Assembly (NCBI GenBank): GCA_025925615.1
Contig: JAICLN010000179.1
Location: 1 to 8,580, forward strand
Source of the DNA: Actinomycetospora sp.
GTDB lineage: Bacteria; Actinomycetota; Actinomycetes; Mycobacteriales; Pseudonocardiaceae
Direction: 5' to 3'
DNA: 8,580 nt
How positions within the stretch are numbered: the stretch's first letter is position 1; every line of letters starts with the position of its first letter. Both the position numbers and the translations under genes were made by a program. Below are positions 6,714-8,580 of this stretch, piece by piece. The notes beneath the pieces were generated by a model, which ran no database searches, was not told the origin of the DNA, and saw only the letters and a list, made by a program, of their open reading frames with translations.

Positions 6714-6736
6714 GGTCGCGTCCCGACGACGCGACC
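6714..6736 (+). terminator. 9-bp GC hairpin after fabF, possible terminator or attenuator
   Basis: GGTCGCGTC (6714-6722) pairs perfectly with GACGCGACC (6728-6736) around a 5-base loop, starting 20 bases after the fabF stop. There is no T-tract. It may end or partly end the fabDHPF transcript, or act as a 3' stabiliser if accD is co-transcribed. Confidence 0.45.
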
Positions 6737-6742
6737 CCCGGA

Positions 6743-6772
6743 CGGTGTGGTCCGCCGACCCGTACCGCACCG
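6743..6772 (+). other. Second stem-loop in the fabF-accD spacer
   Basis: CGGTGTGGT (6743-6751) pairs with ACCGCACCG (6764-6772), eight Watson-Crick pairs plus one U-G, with a 12-base loop. It begins seven bases after the preceding hairpin. The remaining spacer to accD shows only the ribosome site GAGGAG at 6824-6829; no convincing promoter is visible. Confidence 0.35.
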
Positions 6773-6834
6773 CCGACCCTGCTGCCCACCGCTGCGCGCC
6801 CGACCGGCGGGGGCGGTCCTCCCGAGGAGTACGC

Positions 6835-8277
6835 ATGACCGCCCTGGACTCCCGTCCGCCCACGTCGCTGCCCGCTCTCGAGGAGCTCGACCCGCGCTCG
6901 CCGTACGTGCGGGGGGCGGCGCTGGTCGACGAGGGGACGTTCTCGCCACTGCGCCCGCCGGACTCGTCGGGGGCGATGGCCGCGCACGGGCGCATCGACG
7001 GCTCCCGCGTCGTCGTCTACGTGACCGACGGGTCGGTGATGGGCGGGGCGATGGGCTCCGAGGGCTGCCGTCACATCGTCGAGGCCATCGACACCGCATT
7101 GCGGCTGCGCTGCCCGGTGATCGGGCTGTGGCACTCCGGCGGGGCCCGGCTGGCCGAGGGCGTCGAGGCGCTCGACGCCGTCGGGCAGGTGTTCGCGGCG
7201 ATGGTGCGGGCGTCGGGGCGGGTGCCGCAGATCTCGGTCGTGCTCGGCCCGGCTGCGGGAGGCGCGGCGTACGGACCGGCCCTGACCGACCTGGTGATCA
7301 TGGCGCCGCAGGGCCGCGTGTTCGTCACCGGCCCGGACGTCGTGCGGTCGGTGACCGGCGAGACCGTCGACGCCGAGGGCCTGGGCGGGCAGGACGCGCA
7401 CGGGCGGCGGTCCGGGGTGGTCCACGTGGTGGCGGACTCCGAGGCCGATGCGCTGGCGCGGTGTCGGCGGCTCACGTCACTGTTCTCGCACCCCGGCTCG
7501 TTCGACGTGCGGTCCACGCGGTCGTCGGACCTCCGCGCCCTGTTGCCCGAGGCGAAGAAGCGCGCCTACGACGTGCACCCGCTGCTGCGCGAGCTGCTCG
7601 ACCCGGCACCGGAGGGCGACTCGCCGTTCGAGGAGCTGCAGCCGCGGTACGCGCCCAACATCGTCACCGGGTTCGGTCGCCTGGGCGGGCGCGCGGTCGG
7701 GGTGATCGCGAACAACCCGCTGCGGCTGGGCGGGTGCCTGGACTCGCCGTCGGCGGAGAAGGCGGCCCGGTTCGTGCGGCTCTGCGACGCGTTCGGGATC
7801 CCCATGGTCGTGGTGGTCGACGTGCCGGGCTACCTGCCGGGGGTCGGCCAGGAGTGGGACGGCGTGGTGCGGCGCGGCGCCAAGCTGCTGCACGCGTTCG
7901 CCGAGGCGGTGGTGCCGCGGGTGACGCTGGTGACCCGGAAGTCCTACGGCGGCGCCTACATCGCGATGAACGCGCGCTCGCTCGGCGCGACCACGGTGCT
8001 CGCCTGGCCGGGTGCCGAGGTCGCCGTCATGGGCGCGAAGGCCGCCGTCGGCATCCTGCACCGCAGGAAGCTGGCCGCAGCGCAGCCGCACGAGCGCGAG
8101 CCGCTGCACGCGCAGCTCGCCGAGGAGCACGAGCGGATCGCCGGCGGCGTCCACCGGGCCCTGGAGATCGGTGTCGTCGACGAGGTCGTCGAGCCCAGCC
8201 GGACCCGCCGCCGGCTGGTTGCCGCCCTGGCGACCGCGCCTCCCGGCCGCGGAGCCCACGGGAACATCCCCCTCTAG
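6835..8277 (+). CDS. accD6: Acyl-CoA carboxylase carboxyltransferase (beta) subunit, AccD6-like
   Basis: Transfers CO2 from carboxybiotin to an acyl-CoA; with a biotinylated alpha subunit encoded elsewhere it should make malonyl-CoA, and perhaps methylmalonyl-CoA. The 480 residues hold two crotonase-fold halves. The first has a TDGSVMGGAMG-type segment, SGGAR at 101-105 and the GPAAGGAAYG oxyanion region at 138-147. The second has IANNP near 300, DVPGYLPG and the RKSYGGAYIAMN site at 368-379. There is no N-terminal Cys4 zinc finger, so it is the actinobacterial propionyl/acetyl-CoA carboxylase type, not E. coli-type AccD. Ile376 in GGAYI matches the position at which, as I recall, Streptomyces AccB has Ile and PccB has Asp, and at which Ile permits acetyl-CoA. 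ATG 6835 has GAGGAG five bases upstream. Placement after the fab run matches accD6 of mycobacteria, about the same length. The family is secure; exact substrate is inferred. Confidence 0.88.
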   Translation: MTALDSRPPTSLPALEELDPRSPYVRGAALVDEGTFSPLRPPDSSGAMAAHGRIDGSRVVVYVTDGSVMGGAMGSEGCRHIVEAIDTALRLRCPVIGLWHSGGARLAEGVEALDAVGQVFAAMVRASGRVPQISVVLGPAAGGAAYGPALTDLVIMAPQGRVFVTGPDVVRSVTGETVDAEGLGGQDAHGRRSGVVHVVADSEADALARCRRLTSLFSHPGSFDVRSTRSSDLRALLPEAKKRAYDVHPLLRELLDPAPEGDSPFEELQPRYAPNIVTGFGRLGGRAVGVIANNPLRLGGCLDSPSAEKAARFVRLCDAFGIPMVVVVDVPGYLPGVGQEWDGVVRRGAKLLHAFAEAVVPRVTLVTRKSYGGAYIAMNARSLGATTVLAWPGAEVAVMGAKAAVGILHRRKLAAAQPHEREPLHAQLAEEHERIAGGVHRALEIGVVDEVVEPSRTRRRLVAALATAPPGRGAHGNIPL

Positions 8278-8285
8278 CTTTCCGC

Positions 8286-8318
8286 CCCGGAATGATCAGC
8301 GTCGCTGATCATTCCGGG
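8286..8318. terminator. Near-perfect inverted repeat after accD, probable bidirectional terminator, hairpin 1
   Basis: The 33-base element has 16-base arms, 8286-8301 and 8303-8318, perfectly complementary around a single T; as RNA it would be a 15-bp stem with a GUC loop. It begins nine bases after the accD stop. The gene on the right is convergent, and the symmetry means both strands form the same stem. There is no long T-tract. Its outer right end overlaps hairpin 2. Confidence 0.75.
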
Positions 8319-8355
8319 TCCTCCCTCGCGGTCGACGGTGAGGGAGGACCCGGAA
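8312..8355. terminator. Second inverted repeat, overlapping the first, probable bidirectional terminator, hairpin 2
   Basis: Arms 8312-8327 and 8340-8355 are perfectly complementary over 16 bases, with a 12-base loop. TTCCGGG at 8312-8318 belongs to both hairpins, so a single transcript can fully form only one of them. It ends 22 bases from the stop codon of the - strand gene and could end transcription from that side. Confidence 0.75.
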
Positions 8356-8377
8356 CGGCGGGGTAGGACGGCGGGTC

Positions 8378-8580
8378 TCAGGCCGCGACCATCGCTCGCT
8401 GATGGTCGGCCACGAGGTCCGGCGTGGGCCGGCGCGCCAGCGCGACCACCCCGGCGGCCAGCAGCACCAGTCCGGCCAGCTGCCCCGACCGGGCCAGCAG
8501 CCCCGGCGCCAGGTGCTCGCCGAACGCCAGCGAGGCCACCGCGACCGCCACCACCGGCTCCACCACGGTCAGCGGAGGCA
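8378..8580 (-). CDS. DMT-superfamily (EamA-type) membrane transporter, C-terminal tail (5' part outside window)
   Basis: The - strand frame is open from the right edge to a TGA at 8380-8378, giving about 66 residues, the end of a longer protein. It begins LTVVEPVVAVAVASLAFGE, the conserved hydrophobic segment with the EPV motif in the second EamA repeat, then a short loop and a last helix, GQLAGLVLLAAGVVALARRP, followed by a hydrophilic cytoplasmic tail. Both hydrophobic stretches are long enough to span the membrane. These proteins export or take up small metabolites such as amino acids; the substrate cannot be told. A GTG at 8566 is internal Val, since the family pattern continues upstream of it. 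It is convergent with accD and has no evident link to fatty-acid synthesis. Confidence 0.85.
   Translation of the reverse strand, partial: PPLTVVEPVVAVAVASLAFGEHLAPGLLARSGQLAGLVLLAAGVVALARRPTPDLVADHQRAMVAA

Noticed and set aside
5413..7425. A 670-codon open frame on the - strand opposite fabF and accD
   Set aside because: It is the same kind of shadow frame: biased composition, no recognisable domain, and it crosses the hairpin spacer.
8286..8318. The palindrome after accD as a phage or integron attachment site or a protein operator
   Set aside because: No integrase, tRNA or mobile gene is near, and the location between convergent stop codons fits a terminator better.

Overview
This window is a high-GC actinobacterial chromosome segment. 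The gene order, GC-rich codon use and protein character suggest the order Pseudonocardiales (Pseudonocardia-like). That placement rests on pattern recognition, not on a search. The window is mostly a conserved primary-metabolism region. I see no phage, transposon, CRISPR array, tRNA or rRNA, and no clear undescribed system; the less ordinary signals are in the spacers.

Layout on the + strand: the C-terminal 423 codons of the homodimeric pyruvate dehydrogenase E1 (aceE, cut by the left edge), a structured 195-base spacer, a 67-aa cold-shock protein, and a PucR-type regulator placed like Streptomyces FasR. Then comes a 174-base promoter region with a candidate operator, followed by the type II fatty-acid synthase run fabD-fabH-acpP-fabF. 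fabD/fabH and acpP/fabF overlap by 1 and 4 bases. A 141-base spacer with two hairpins separates fabF from an acyl-CoA carboxylase beta subunit (accD6 type). After two overlapping strong inverted repeats, the C-terminal tail of a DMT/EamA membrane transporter enters from the right edge on the - strand, convergent with accD.

How the genes work together: pyruvate dehydrogenase makes acetyl-CoA, and the AccD-type carboxyltransferase (with biotin-carrier and epsilon subunits encoded elsewhere) makes malonyl-CoA. FabD moves malonyl to the acyl carrier protein, FabH starts chains from acyl-CoA plus malonyl-ACP, and FabF elongates them. The PucR regulator probably acts on the fabD promoter. The arrangement is a hybrid: a Streptomyces-like fabD-fabH-acpP-fabF run followed by the accD6 that in mycobacteria closes the fabD-acpM-kasA-kasB operon.

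The points most worth a second look are the two mutually exclusive terminator hairpins after accD, the imperfect palindrome upstream of fabD, a compositionally odd stretch inside fabD, a 15-bp in-frame tandem duplication in the regulator, and the structured leader of the cold-shock gene.
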